From Streptomyces sp. R28 (lineage in GTDB: Bacteria; Actinomycetota; Actinomycetes; Streptomycetales; Streptomycetaceae), in NCBI RefSeq assembly GCF_041052385.1, contig NZ_CP163439.1:2469001-2533000 (forward strand): 64,000 bases of DNA, given 5' to 3'. Below are positions 56,446 through 64,000 of the stretch, in pieces (position 1 is the first letter of the stretch; every line of letters begins with the position of its first letter). The notes under the pieces are model-generated. The model was not told the origin of the DNA, searched no databases, and saw only the letters and a list, made by a program, of their open reading frames with translations. The position numbers were made by a program, and so were the translations under genes.

Positions 56446-57255
56446 CTAGTCGCCCTTGCCCACCTGGTCCGAGGTCTCCTCCTCCACCTCGGCCATCGCC
56501 GGGTCGAGGAGGCGGGAGAGGAAGTGGCGGGTGCGTTCGTGCTGGGGGTCGCCGATGACCTGGTCGGGGGTGCCGTCCTCGACGATCACTCCGCCGTCCA
56601 TGAACACGACCCGGTCGGCGACCTCGCGGGCGAAGGTCATCTCGTGGGTGACGACCATCATCGTCATGCCCTCGTCGGCGAGCATGCGCATGACGGCGAG
56701 GACGTCACCGACCAGCTCGGGGTCCAGCGCGGAGGTCGGCTCGTCGAACAGCATCACCTCGGGGCCCATGGCGAGGGCGCGGGCGATGGCGACGCGCTGC
56801 TGCTGGCCGCCGGAGAGGGAGGACGGGTACGCCGTCGCCTTCTCCGACAGGCCGACCCGCTCCAGGTTCTCGGCGGCGACCTTCGCGGCCGTCGCCTTGT
56901 CGCGCCTGAGGACCCGGCGCTGCGGCAGGCTGAGGTTCTCGGTCACCGTGAGGTGCGGGAACAGGTTGAACTGCTGGAAGACCATGCCGATACGGCGGCG
57001 TACGGCGTCGATGTCGACGTCCGGGTCGGTGAGCTCGGTGCCGCCGACGAAGACCTGCCCCTTGGTGGGCTCTTCGAGCAGGTTCACACAGCGCAGCAGC
57101 GTCGACTTGCCGGAGCCGGACGGGCCGATGACGCACACGACCTCGCCCTGGCCGATCTCCAGGTCGATGCCGCGCAGCACCTCGTTGTCCCCGAACGACT
57201 TGTGCAGGCCACGGACTTCGATCTCCGCTCGGGAGCGGGGGGTCTTCTCTGTCAC
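56446..57255 (-). CDS. Amino-acid ABC transporter ATP-binding protein
   Basis: A 269-residue GlnQ-type ATPase. Walker [10 protein letters not shown] (44-52), Q-loop [15 protein letters not shown], signature [16 protein letters not shown], Walker [13 protein letters not shown], switch His in [16 protein letters not shown]. This pattern is specific for polar amino-acid importers. The GTG at 57255 overlaps the permease stop (GTGA). Confidence 0.95.
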   Translation of the reverse strand: MTEKTPRSRAEIEVRGLHKSFGDNEVLRGIDLEIGQGEVVCVIGPSGSGKSTLLRCVNLLEEPTKGQVFVGGTELTDPDVDIDAVRRRIGMVFQQFNLFPHLTVTENLSLPQRRVLRRDKATAAKVAAENLERVGLSEKATAYPSSLSGGQQQRVAIARALAMGPEVMLFDEPTSALDPELVGDVLAVMRMLADEGMTMMVVTHEMTFAREVADRVVFMDGGVIVEDGTPDQVIGDPQHERTRHFLSRLLDPAMAEVEEETSDQVGKGD

Positions 57256-58103
57256 TTCACGGCCTCCTGGGCCTTCGCCTCCATGCGGCGTACGACGAAG
57301 CCGAGCGGGATCGTGACCAGCAGATAGCACAGGCCCGCGACCAGGATCGGCGTGGAGTTGGCGGTCTGGCTGGCCAGGTCACGGCCGAACTTGGACAGTT
57401 CGCGCTCCTCCAGCGTCACACCGAGGAACAGCACCAGCGAGGAGTCCTTGAACAGCAGGACGAGTTCGTTGGTCAGCGGCGGGAGGATGATCCGGAAGGC
57501 CTGCGGGATGATGATCGAGATCATGGCGCGGGCGGGCGAGAAGCCGAGCGAACGCGCCGCCTCCATCTGCCCCTTGGGCACCGCTTGGATGCCCGCGCGG
57601 ATCGTCTCCGCCATGTACGCGGCGGCCACCAGGCCGAGCGCGAGGGCCACCTTGCCGTACGTGCCGCCGGGGATCTCCGTGCCCGGGAAGGCCAGCGGTA
57701 CGGCGACCCCGATGAAGATGAAGATCAGCAGGGCGGGCAGGCCGCGGAAGATCTCGATGTACACGCCGGCGAGCCAGCGGTACGGCCCCACGGACGACAG
57801 CCGCATCAGCGCGATCACCATGCCGAGGACCAGTCCGACGGCGAAGCCGGACACGGTGTACAGCACGGTGTTCTTCAGCGCCAGCGTGATGACGTCCGGG
57901 AACATCTGCCGGGCGATGTCCTCTTGCGCGAACTGGTTCGCAAGCCGGTCCCAGTCGGCCGCGACCGCGAAGGCGATCACGGCCGCGACGAAGACGACGT
58001 ACTGGATGCCGCGCGAGAGACTGCGCTTCTGACGCCGGGTCAGGCCCTTTTTCTTCGGCTGCTTCGGCTGGGGTCGTACGTCGTTGCCGGTGGTGTCGGT
58101 CAT
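57252..58103 (-). CDS. Amino-acid ABC transporter permease (HisM/GlnP type)
   Basis: A 283-residue permease with a basic cytosolic start ([19 protein letters not shown]), one helix at about 35-50 and then a five-helix transport domain. It carries [48 protein letters not shown] and the EAA loop in [46 protein letters not shown]. There is one permease gene, so it should act as a homodimer. The stop overlaps the ATPase start; the SBP gene ends 4 bases upstream. Confidence 0.95.
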   Translation of the reverse strand: MTDTTGNDVRPQPKQPKKKGLTRRQKRSLSRGIQYVVFVAAVIAFAVAADWDRLANQFAQEDIARQMFPDVITLALKNTVLYTVSGFAVGLVLGMVIALMRLSSVGPYRWLAGVYIEIFRGLPALLIFIFIGVAVPLAFPGTEIPGGTYGKVALALGLVAAAYMAETIRAGIQAVPKGQMEAARSLGFSPARAMISIIIPQAFRIILPPLTNELVLLFKDSSLVLFLGVTLEERELSKFGRDLASQTANSTPILVAGLCYLLVTIPLGFVVRRMEAKAQEAVK

Positions 58104-58107
58104 GGGG

Positions 58108-58959
58108 TCAGGACGCCGCGGGCGAGGCGGAGGCGGCGGACTGGTCGTACGGGCCGATCCACTTCTCGTACAGCTTCTTGTACGTGCCGTCGGCCTTCGC
58201 GTCCTTGATCGCCTTGTTGATGGCCTCGCGGAGCTTGGTGTTGCCCTTCTTCACCGTGAAACCGTACTGCTCACCGGTGTTGATCTGCTCGGCGACCTCG
58301 AAGGCGTCCGCGTTGGCCTTGTCCTTGAGCCAGCCCTGGACGACCGGGTAGTCGATGACGACCGCCTCGACCTGGCCGGTGCGCAGGCCGTTGATGACGG
58401 CGTCGGAGGACTCGAAGGAGACGGGGTCCAGGCCCTTGCTCTTGGCGTAGTCCTCGCCGGTCGTCTGCGCCTGGGCGCCGACCTTCTTGCCCTTGAGGTC
58501 CGCGAAGGAGGAGATACCGCTCTTCTTGTCGACCAGGACGGCCTGGGTGGCCTCGAAGTACGGGTCCGAGAAGTCGACGTTCTTCTTGCGCTCCTCGGTG
58601 ATGGTCATGCCGGCGGCGGCGAGGTCGCACTGGCCGGCGTTGAGGGACCCACCGGTCTTGAAGTTCTCGAAGGGCTGGTCGACGATCGCCTGCTGCACGC
58701 CGAGGTCGTCCGCGACCAGGTCGATGAGGGAGACGTCGAAGCCCTGCACCTTGCCGTCGATCTCCGACTGGAAGGGCGGGTACGGCAGGTGGGTGCAGGT
58801 GGTGAGCCGGCCCGCCTTGACGACTTCGACACCGCCGGCCGCCGTCTTCGTACCGCTGCCGCCGTCGTCGTCGGAGGAGCAGCCGGCCACGAGCACCAGC
58901 CCGGCCGTCGCGGTGGTGGCGGCCAGCATGCGGGTCCGGCGCCCGAGGGTCGTCTTCAC
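58108..58959 (-). CDS. Amino-acid ABC transporter substrate-binding lipoprotein
   Basis: A 283-residue family 3 solute-binding protein. Lipobox LVAGC with lipid-anchored Cys27. The ligand domain has TTCTHLPYPPFQSEIDGKVQGFDVSLIDLVADDLG, AAAGMTITEERKKNVDFSDPYFEATQAVLV, and GLRTGQVEAVVIDYPVVQGWL. The exact amino acid is unknown. The GTG at 58959 is set by AGGAGG 6-7 bases upstream. It is the first gene of the importer operon. Confidence 0.94.
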   Translation of the reverse strand: MKTTLGRRTRMLAATTATAGLVLVAGCSSDDDGGSGTKTAAGGVEVVKAGRLTTCTHLPYPPFQSEIDGKVQGFDVSLIDLVADDLGVQQAIVDQPFENFKTGGSLNAGQCDLAAAGMTITEERKKNVDFSDPYFEATQAVLVDKKSGISSFADLKGKKVGAQAQTTGEDYAKSKGLDPVSFESSDAVINGLRTGQVEAVVIDYPVVQGWLKDKANADAFEVAEQINTGEQYGFTVKKGNTKLREAINKAIKDAKADGTYKKLYEKWIGPYDQSAASASPAAS

Positions 58960-59164
58960 GGGGGGCCTCCTGTCAGGGAACTGTGGGTTCCGATTATAAG
59001 GAGAAGTTTGAGATCCTCAAACCAAACCGATGGTTAAGGGGCCGTTCGACCTAAGAAGTCGGGTGCGGGAGGAGGTGCGGGAAAGGGAGTGGGGCGCCCG
59101 CTCCATGCCCGGTCACCGCCCGGTTTACGCTCGTCTCCGTCGATCCCGGAGCGAAGAGAGCGAA

Positions 59165-60286
59165 GTGAGCCCCGCCGTGACCCACCCCTTCCTGGACCTG
59201 GCCCCGCTGAGCGCCGCCCGATTCGCCGCCATCGAGGACCGGGTGGCGCGGCTGCTCGGGACCGAGCAGGACGTCGTGATCATGCAGGGCGAGGCGCTGC
59301 TGCCGCTGGAGGGGGCGATCCGGGGGACGGCCGGGCCCGGCACCACCGCGCTGAACGTGATCACCGGCCCGTACGGGCAGACCTTCGGGAACTGGCTGCG
59401 TGACTGCGGCGCGAGCGTGATCGATCTGGCGGTGCCCTTCCACACGGCGGTCACGGCGGACCAGATCCGGGAGGCCTTCGCCGAGCACCCGGAGATCGAC
59501 TTCGTGTCCCTGGTGCACGCGGAGGCGGCGACCGGCAACACCAATCCCGTCGCCGAGATCGGCGAGGCCGTGCGGGCGCACGGGGCGCTGTTCTACCTGG
59601 ACGCGGTGGCCTCGATCGGGGCCGAGCCGGTGCTGCCGGACGCGTGGGGCGTCGACCTGTGCGTCATCGGGGCGCAGAAGGCGATGGGCGGGCCGGCTGG
59701 GGTGTCGGCGGTGTCGGTGAGCGAGCGGGCCTGGGCGCGGATGGCGGCGAACCCGGCGGCGCCGCGACGGTCGTACCTGTCGCTGCTGGACTGGAAGGAG
59801 CGGTGGTTCGACGGCGGGCGCAAGACCCTGCTGCATGCGCCCGCACAGCTGGAGATGCTGGCGCTGGAGGCGTGTGTGGAGCGGATCGAGGGGGACGGGC
59901 TGGACGCGGTGATGTCCCGGCACCGGGCCGCCGCGCTGTCCACTCGGGCCGGGGCGGTGGCGCTGGGTGGGGGGCTGGAGCCGTATGTATACGAGGCCGG
60001 GGAGGCCGCTCCGGTCGCTACGACGCTTCGGACCCCGCCTGGGGTGAACGCGTCGTCGGTGGTGGCCAAGGCGCTGAGCGAGGGCTCTGCGCTGCCACTG
60101 GCCGCGGGTGGGGGCTCCCTGGCCGAGGAGATGATCCGTGTGAACCACTACGGCCCGGATGCTCGCCAGGACCTCGTGGAGTCCTGCCTCGTCGCTCTGG
60201 GCACGGCCCTCGCGGAGTTCGGGGTGGCCGTGGATCCGGAGGGGGCTCGGCGGGCGGTCTCCGCGGGCTGGGCGCAGGATCGGTAG
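59165..60286 (+). CDS. PLP-dependent aminotransferase (alanine-glyoxylate/class V type)
   Basis: A 373-residue class V aminotransferase. VIMQGEALLPLEGAIRGTAGPGTTALNVITGPYGQTFGNWLRDCG, VSLVHAEAATGNTNPVAEIG, FYLDAVASIGAEPV and VIGAQKAMGGPAGVSAVSVSE with the PLP Lys172. The overall layout matches serine-pyruvate/alanine-glyoxylate aminotransferases. It diverges from the amino-acid importer, so the two may share regulation and substrate class. GTG 59165 or GTG 59177 could be the start. It ends 3 bases from the convergent Sel1 gene. Confidence 0.9.
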   Translation: MSPAVTHPFLDLAPLSAARFAAIEDRVARLLGTEQDVVIMQGEALLPLEGAIRGTAGPGTTALNVITGPYGQTFGNWLRDCGASVIDLAVPFHTAVTADQIREAFAEHPEIDFVSLVHAEAATGNTNPVAEIGEAVRAHGALFYLDAVASIGAEPVLPDAWGVDLCVIGAQKAMGGPAGVSAVSVSERAWARMAANPAAPRRSYLSLLDWKERWFDGGRKTLLHAPAQLEMLALEACVERIEGDGLDAVMSRHRAAALSTRAGAVALGGGLEPYVYEAGEAAPVATTLRTPPGVNASSVVAKALSEGSALPLAAGGGSLAEEMIRVNHYGPDARQDLVESCLVALGTALAEFGVAVDPEGARRAVSAGWAQDR

Positions 60287-60289
60287 CGC

Positions 60290-63200
60290 TCAGGAACCGC
60301 GCTGTACGGCCAGGAACTCCCTTACCCGTGTCAGGGGTTCGGCCGCCTCGTCGATACCTCTGCGCACGGCTTCGGCCAGCCAGGACTCGGCTTCCGCCAA
60401 CTGTCCGCGCTGGGCCAGCAGGACACCGAAGTTGAGAGCTGCCCGCGGGTGCCCGGCTTCGGCCGCCTTACGGCACCAGAGCTCCGTCCTCTCCGCGTCG
60501 CCGCGTTCGGCGAGGTAGGAGGCGTAGGCGAAGGCGGTGTCCGCGTCGCCCTGCTCCTCGGCCCGCTGCCACCAGTGGTCGGCCTCCGCGTGGTCGCCGG
60601 GCTGGTCGAAGAGGAGCAGCCCCAGCACGAAGGCGACTCCGGGGAACTCGTCGGCCAGGTCACGGAGCCTTTGCTCCGCTTCGTCCGGCTCCCCGGATTC
60701 GATGAGCCAGTCGGCGAGTCGGAGGCCGGCCTTGCGGTGTCCCGCCTCGGCGGCCTTGCGCCACCAGGCCGCCGCTTCCTTGCTGTTGCCGCGTGCCGCG
60801 AGCAGGCAGCCGACGTTGTGGGCGGACCCGGAGAACGCGGATGCCGAGGTCCGCCACCAGTGTTCCGCTTCCTCGAGCATCCCTTCCATGTAGTACAGCG
60901 CCCCCAGATTGTGGGCGGCGTCGAGACGACCGGCTTCGGCGGCCCAGCGCATGATGGTCCGGGCCACCATCGGCCTGCCTTCCTGCCGGACCCCTTCGGC
61001 GAACCTGATGGTCTCTTCCGCGCCCTCGGGGGCACTGAGCAGTTCGAGAAGGAGCGGTCGGGCGTCTTCCGGACGCCCCTCGCTGATCAGCAGGTCGATC
61101 AGATTGAGGCAGCCGAAGACGTCCTCGGCTTCCGCGGCCCGGCGCAGCGCTGCCTCGGCGGCGGCGAGGTCTCCCTCCCCGCGGAGCAGAATTCCCAGGT
61201 TGTTGAAGGAGCTGGGATTCCCGGCCTCACCGGCTCGGCGATGCCAGTCCATGGCCCCTTCGACATCCCCCTCGCCCCACAGCCATTCGGCGAGGTTGAA
61301 CATGGCCACCACATGGCCGCCCTCGGCCCCCTTGGCATACCAGTGGGCGCCCTCGGCCCGGCTGCCCCGGGTGCTGAGGAGCACACCCAGCGAGTTGGCC
61401 GCCTCCGGGTTTCCCGCCTCTGCGGCCACCCGCCACCATTTCTCGGCCTCCGCGAGATCGTCGCGCTCGTCGGCGGCACGGCCCAGGATCTCCGCGGCCG
61501 TGTCATGGCCTCGCTCGGCGGCACGGCGCAGCCACACCTCGGCATCGTCGTCCCCGCGCAGCCGGAGCGAATGCCCATGCACATACATGGCCTGGGGGTC
61601 TCCCGCCAGGGCTCCCAGGCGCCACCACGGCTCCGCCTCGGCCTCGTCCCCACGCAAGTGCAGGAGCGTTCCCAAGGTGGTGATCGCCTTGACGTAGCCG
61701 CCCTCTGCCGCACTCCGCAGCCAGGTCTCGGCCTGTTCCTCGTCTGTGCCGCGATAGTGCAGGTAGAGGTTGTAGGAGGCGAGGGGCTCTTTGGCCTGCG
61801 CTGCTTTTCGCCACCATCTCTCGGCCTCCTCGTCCGCGCCCCGCATCTTCAGGACGGCGCCGAGGTTGGCCTGGGCGAGCGGGTGCCCGGCCTCGGCCAC
61901 CGTACGCAGCAGCGGTTCGACCTCGCGCGGATCCGAACGCTGGAACAGTTGCGCGGACGTGTAGTTGATGACCGCTACCTCGTCGTGGGCCTCGGCCAGC
62001 GGTCTCCAGGCCTGCTCGGCGATCGCCCACCGGCCGCTGAACGACGCCGTCTGAGCGACGAGCGGACGCGTCCGCTCGTCGGCGTACTTCAGCGCGGTGA
62101 GCCACACCGAGTCCGGCGGGTCGGGGACGTCAAGTTCGCGGGCGACCGAGTCCACCAGGTAGTCGAAGGGTCTCTTGCTCCCTTCCTGCTCGCCTTCCAT
62201 CAGCAGGCTTGCGACGCCGTAACGGACCTGGGAAGCCCAGGTGAGGGCCTCCTCGTAGGTCTCCGGGCGCAGCGCGGTGCCGCCGAGGGCACGGAGATGG
62301 CCCTCGTGCACTTCGCGCAGCAGGGCTTCCGGCAGGTCGCCGATCAGGCCGATGTGGGCCAGGTCGACCGCTGCCGCGACGAGTGCGGCACCCCGCGGAT
62401 GGCCGCCCCTGGCGGTGGCTCGCTCTGCCCTGCGCCACTCGCCGAGGAGTTCCGGCCCGGCGGCCAGGTACTCGGCGATGCCGTGCGTGCCGTGCCGCGC
62501 GTGTGCCTCGTTCAGGCGGCTGTCGTCGATCCGTGCCACCCGGGCCAGCTCCGTGTCGCTCCACAGCCGCCGCACGACGATGGGCTCCACCATGTTGAGT
62601 ACCCGCAGTCCGGTCTCGGCCGCCATGCGGCTCGGACCGCCCTCGTCCGCGACGCCGTCGGCCACTTTTCGCAGCGTGTCGTAGCGCTCGTCGCGCAGGG
62701 TCGCCAACACCACCAGCCGGGCCCTGATCATCGACGTCAGCAGGGACGGCTCCAGGCCCGCGGACCCGAGGTGGTGTTCCAGATCATCGAGCCACAGGAC
62801 ATGCCGGTCGTACCCGGGCTCGCCGGGCGCCCGGCCCAACGGTCGCAGATCGGCGCCCCAGGGCGGGGCGAGCAGGAGATGCCCGGGGAGCACGTCCCGG
62901 ACCGCCTCCAGGGCAGTGCGGCTCTTGCCCGCGGTCGAGTCGCCGGTGAGCAACACGAGCCCGCCGGTCTGGGCCGCCGTCCTCAGCGCGGCTCGCACCT
63001 GTCCGTCCACGTCGCGCAGGACGTAGGGCGGCAGCGCCGATCCATCGCTTTCCCCGGCACGGGCACGGTGCACGCCTAGGCCGAGGAGGTCGGTGTCGCC
63101 GACCGGTTGCCAGTTCCCCAGGGCCGTCAGCTCCACCGGGCCGGCGGTGTAGTGATGGTGGATTCCACCGGCGACATAGTTCGCCGCGACCCCGCCGTTG

Positions 63201-63373
63201 GCGGCGAGGACACGGGTCGGTTCAGTGCCGGACCTGGCCGGTGGAGCGGCGGCGTGCGGCTCTGTGAGGAGCGGCTCTCCAAGGACGCTCAGCTCTGCCG
63301 TGGGCCCGGCCGGGGCGGATGCGTCGGGGTCGACCGCGGGCAGGGGTGGGCTCGAGTCAGCCGGTCCGTTCAG
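60290..63373 (-). CDS. P-loop NTPase with a long Sel1/TPR repeat array
   Basis: About 1027 residues if it starts at CTG 63373; the first standard start is GTG 63136 (948 residues). The extra N-terminal part (TRVLAANGGVAANYVAGGIHHHYTAGPVELTALGNWQPVGDTD) reads as real coding sequence across that GTG. A P-loop follows (LVLLTGDSTAGKSRTALEAV), then VLWLDDLEHHLG as Walker-B-like and helical regions to about residue 480. The C-terminal half is at least a dozen Sel1/TPR-type repeats (AERWWRKAAQAKEPLASYNL, AEKWWRVAAEAGNPEAANSLG and the like). This is a STAND-like sensor layout. The CTG sits in a CTGA overlap with the upstream stop. No effector domain is seen in it. Confidence 0.85.
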   Translation of the reverse strand: MNGPADSSPPLPAVDPDASAPAGPTAELSVLGEPLLTEPHAAAPPARSGTEPTRVLAANGGVAANYVAGGIHHHYTAGPVELTALGNWQPVGDTDLLGLGVHRARAGESDGSALPPYVLRDVDGQVRAALRTAAQTGGLVLLTGDSTAGKSRTALEAVRDVLPGHLLLAPPWGADLRPLGRAPGEPGYDRHVLWLDDLEHHLGSAGLEPSLLTSMIRARLVVLATLRDERYDTLRKVADGVADEGGPSRMAAETGLRVLNMVEPIVVRRLWSDTELARVARIDDSRLNEAHARHGTHGIAEYLAAGPELLGEWRRAERATARGGHPRGAALVAAAVDLAHIGLIGDLPEALLREVHEGHLRALGGTALRPETYEEALTWASQVRYGVASLLMEGEQEGSKRPFDYLVDSVARELDVPDPPDSVWLTALKYADERTRPLVAQTASFSGRWAIAEQAWRPLAEAHDEVAVINYTSAQLFQRSDPREVEPLLRTVAEAGHPLAQANLGAVLKMRGADEEAERWWRKAAQAKEPLASYNLYLHYRGTDEEQAETWLRSAAEGGYVKAITTLGTLLHLRGDEAEAEPWWRLGALAGDPQAMYVHGHSLRLRGDDDAEVWLRRAAERGHDTAAEILGRAADERDDLAEAEKWWRVAAEAGNPEAANSLGVLLSTRGSRAEGAHWYAKGAEGGHVVAMFNLAEWLWGEGDVEGAMDWHRRAGEAGNPSSFNNLGILLRGEGDLAAAEAALRRAAEAEDVFGCLNLIDLLISEGRPEDARPLLLELLSAPEGAEETIRFAEGVRQEGRPMVARTIMRWAAEAGRLDAAHNLGALYYMEGMLEEAEHWWRTSASAFSGSAHNVGCLLAARGNSKEAAAWWRKAAEAGHRKAGLRLADWLIESGEPDEAEQRLRDLADEFPGVAFVLGLLLFDQPGDHAEADHWWQRAEEQGDADTAFAYASYLAERGDAERTELWCRKAAEAGHPRAALNFGVLLAQRGQLAEAESWLAEAVRRGIDEAAEPLTRVREFLAVQRGS

Positions 63374-63846
63374 CCCTGGGACGGATCCGGCGTCGGAGGG
63401 TGGGCGATGCGCGCGTCTCCGTGGATGACTCCCGCCGCGATCGCACCGCCCTCGGCGCGGATGTCCACATTGCCGCCCGCAGCCAGGCCTCCCTGCCCGG
63501 CCGACGCCCCGCCCCGGGGGGCCTGCTCGGCCAGCAGGACACGCAATTCCTCGACGGCCCGCGTCTGTTCGGCCTGGTCCAGACTCTCCAGCAGGGCCTC
63601 GATACGAGCCTGCCAGGCCGCCTCCTCACGGATGCGTAGCCGCTCCGCCTGGTCCGCCTCCGCGGACTGGAGCTCACCGGCGGTCCGGTCCAGGCGTTCG
63701 AGTTCCGCCCGCTCACGCTGTCCGTCACCGCGCCCGAACCAGCGTGCCACCGCCTGCCGCAGCCCGGTCCACATATCCGTGCCCGCCGCTTGCACCACGG
63801 CGGTTCCGCCGGCCGCGGCCAGCAGCGTCAGTGCCTGCTCCAACAT
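63370..63846 (-). CDS. Small coiled-coil-like partner of the Sel1 NTPase
   Basis: A 158-residue protein. A hydrophobic start (LLAAAGGTAVVQAAG) is followed by a long charged helix (REREAELERLDRTAGEL ... RIEALLESLDQAEQTRAVEELRVLL, about 42-105) that could form a coiled coil. The Gly-rich end (AAGGNVDIRAEGGAIAAGVIHGD) shares the x-A-A-G pattern with the start of the NTPase downstream. GGGAGG lies before the ATG. It overlaps the genes on both sides, so all three are translated together. No function is known to me. Confidence 0.78.
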   Translation of the reverse strand: MLEQALTLLAAAGGTAVVQAAGTDMWTGLRQAVARWFGRGDGQRERAELERLDRTAGELQSAEADQAERLRIREEAAWQARIEALLESLDQAEQTRAVEELRVLLAEQAPRGGASAGQGGLAAGGNVDIRAEGGAIAAGVIHGDARIAHPPTPDPSQG

Positions 63847-64000
63847 CCCCGTTCGCCCTCCCCCGGACCGCCGGTCTCGTCAGCAAGGTAGAGCTGCGGC
63901 CCGGTCCGGCGCAGCCATTCCGTGAACATGCCCGCACGGGCCATGGTGGGGTGATGAGCATCGACCCGCCCCAGCCCCTCCCCGACGGCCGCCCCATCCC
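63828..64000 (-). CDS. C-terminal fragment of an unknown gene, cut by the window edge
   Basis: The frame DGAAVGEGLGRVDAHHPTMARAGMFTEWLRRTGPQLYLADETGGPGEGERGC ends at a TGA at 63828-63830, 19 bases inside the small partner gene. It enters from beyond the window on the minus strand with Streptomyces-like codon use. Too little is visible to assign a family, but the overlap makes it the first visible gene of the cassette. Confidence 0.5.
   Translation of the reverse strand, partial: DGAAVGEGLGRVDAHHPTMARAGMFTEWLRRTGPQLYLADETGGPGEGERGCWSRH

Overview
The window looks like a piece of a Streptomyces chromosome. It is very GC-rich with strongly G/C-biased third codon positions. GTG starts are common, and many neighbouring genes share 4-base stop/start overlaps (ATGA or GTGA). 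Several families are typical of streptomycetes: paired Asp23 proteins, an SCO1860-type LAETG-anchored surface protein, AmaP-like membrane anchors and a trypsin/NTPase/WD40 giant protein. The order phosphate transporter, cobalamin riboswitch, cob operon, LAETG protein resembles the S. coelicolor region around SCO1845-SCO1860 (recalled, not searched). I see no rRNA, tRNA, CRISPR array, insertion sequence or prophage.

Layout. 1-8.9 kb: the 5' end of a DUF485 gene, a secreted subtilisin, a CaiB/BaiF CoA-transferase, a CopD-like membrane protein, a zinc alcohol dehydrogenase, a VIT1/CCC1 metal transporter, a DEDDh exonuclease with a BRCT domain, a small zinc-ribbon protein and SURF1. 9-16.5 kb: cstA with a shortened ybdD remnant, divergent from a Na+/solute symporter that is translationally coupled to an ECF-like sigma factor and a small membrane protein, then a GH15 enzyme and an unusual SDR. 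16.5-19.7 kb: an envelope-stress-type Asp23 cluster (AmaP, DUF6286-like, two Asp23, a small membrane protein and a divergent P10-named protein). 19.7-31.3 kb: enoyl-CoA hydratase, a small HTH protein, an ABC-F protein, a frameshifted propeller-like gene, VOC protein, a large hypothetical protein, an alpha/beta hydrolase, a class II aldolase, a GH25 lysozyme and a Pit phosphate transporter with a PHO-box-like site. 31.3-35.8 kb: a 1472-residue trypsin-nSTAND-WD40 protein.

36-53.8 kb is a cobalamin operon led by a B12 riboswitch: cobD, cobQ, cobN, a fused ChlI/ChlD-like chelatase subunit, cobO, cobB, cobI, cobM, cobL, cbiG-cobJ fusion, cobH, cbiX and a cobC-like aminotransferase. Nearly all junctions overlap. 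The operon mixes 'aerobic' enzymes (CobN, CobO, CobB) with 'anaerobic' parts (a CbiG domain and CbiX). I do not see cobG, cobF, cobK, cobU/P, cobS/V or cobT, so the set is incomplete here.

53.8-64 kb: a decayed gene fragment, the LAETG-anchored protein, an amidohydrolase, a polar amino-acid ABC transporter (ATPase, permease, lipoprotein), a PLP aminotransferase, and a three-gene cassette running off the window: an unknown C-terminal fragment, a small coiled-coil-like protein and a P-loop/Sel1-repeat protein that seems to start at a CTG.

Most notable observations: an in-frame dispersed repeat inside cobB; a 13-unit 9-bp minisatellite in the only sizeable gap among cobD-cobC; a 19-codon reading frame with its own Shine-Dalgarno between the riboswitch and cobD; the miniature ybdD; and two STAND/repeat-type proteins that could belong to conflict or signalling systems.
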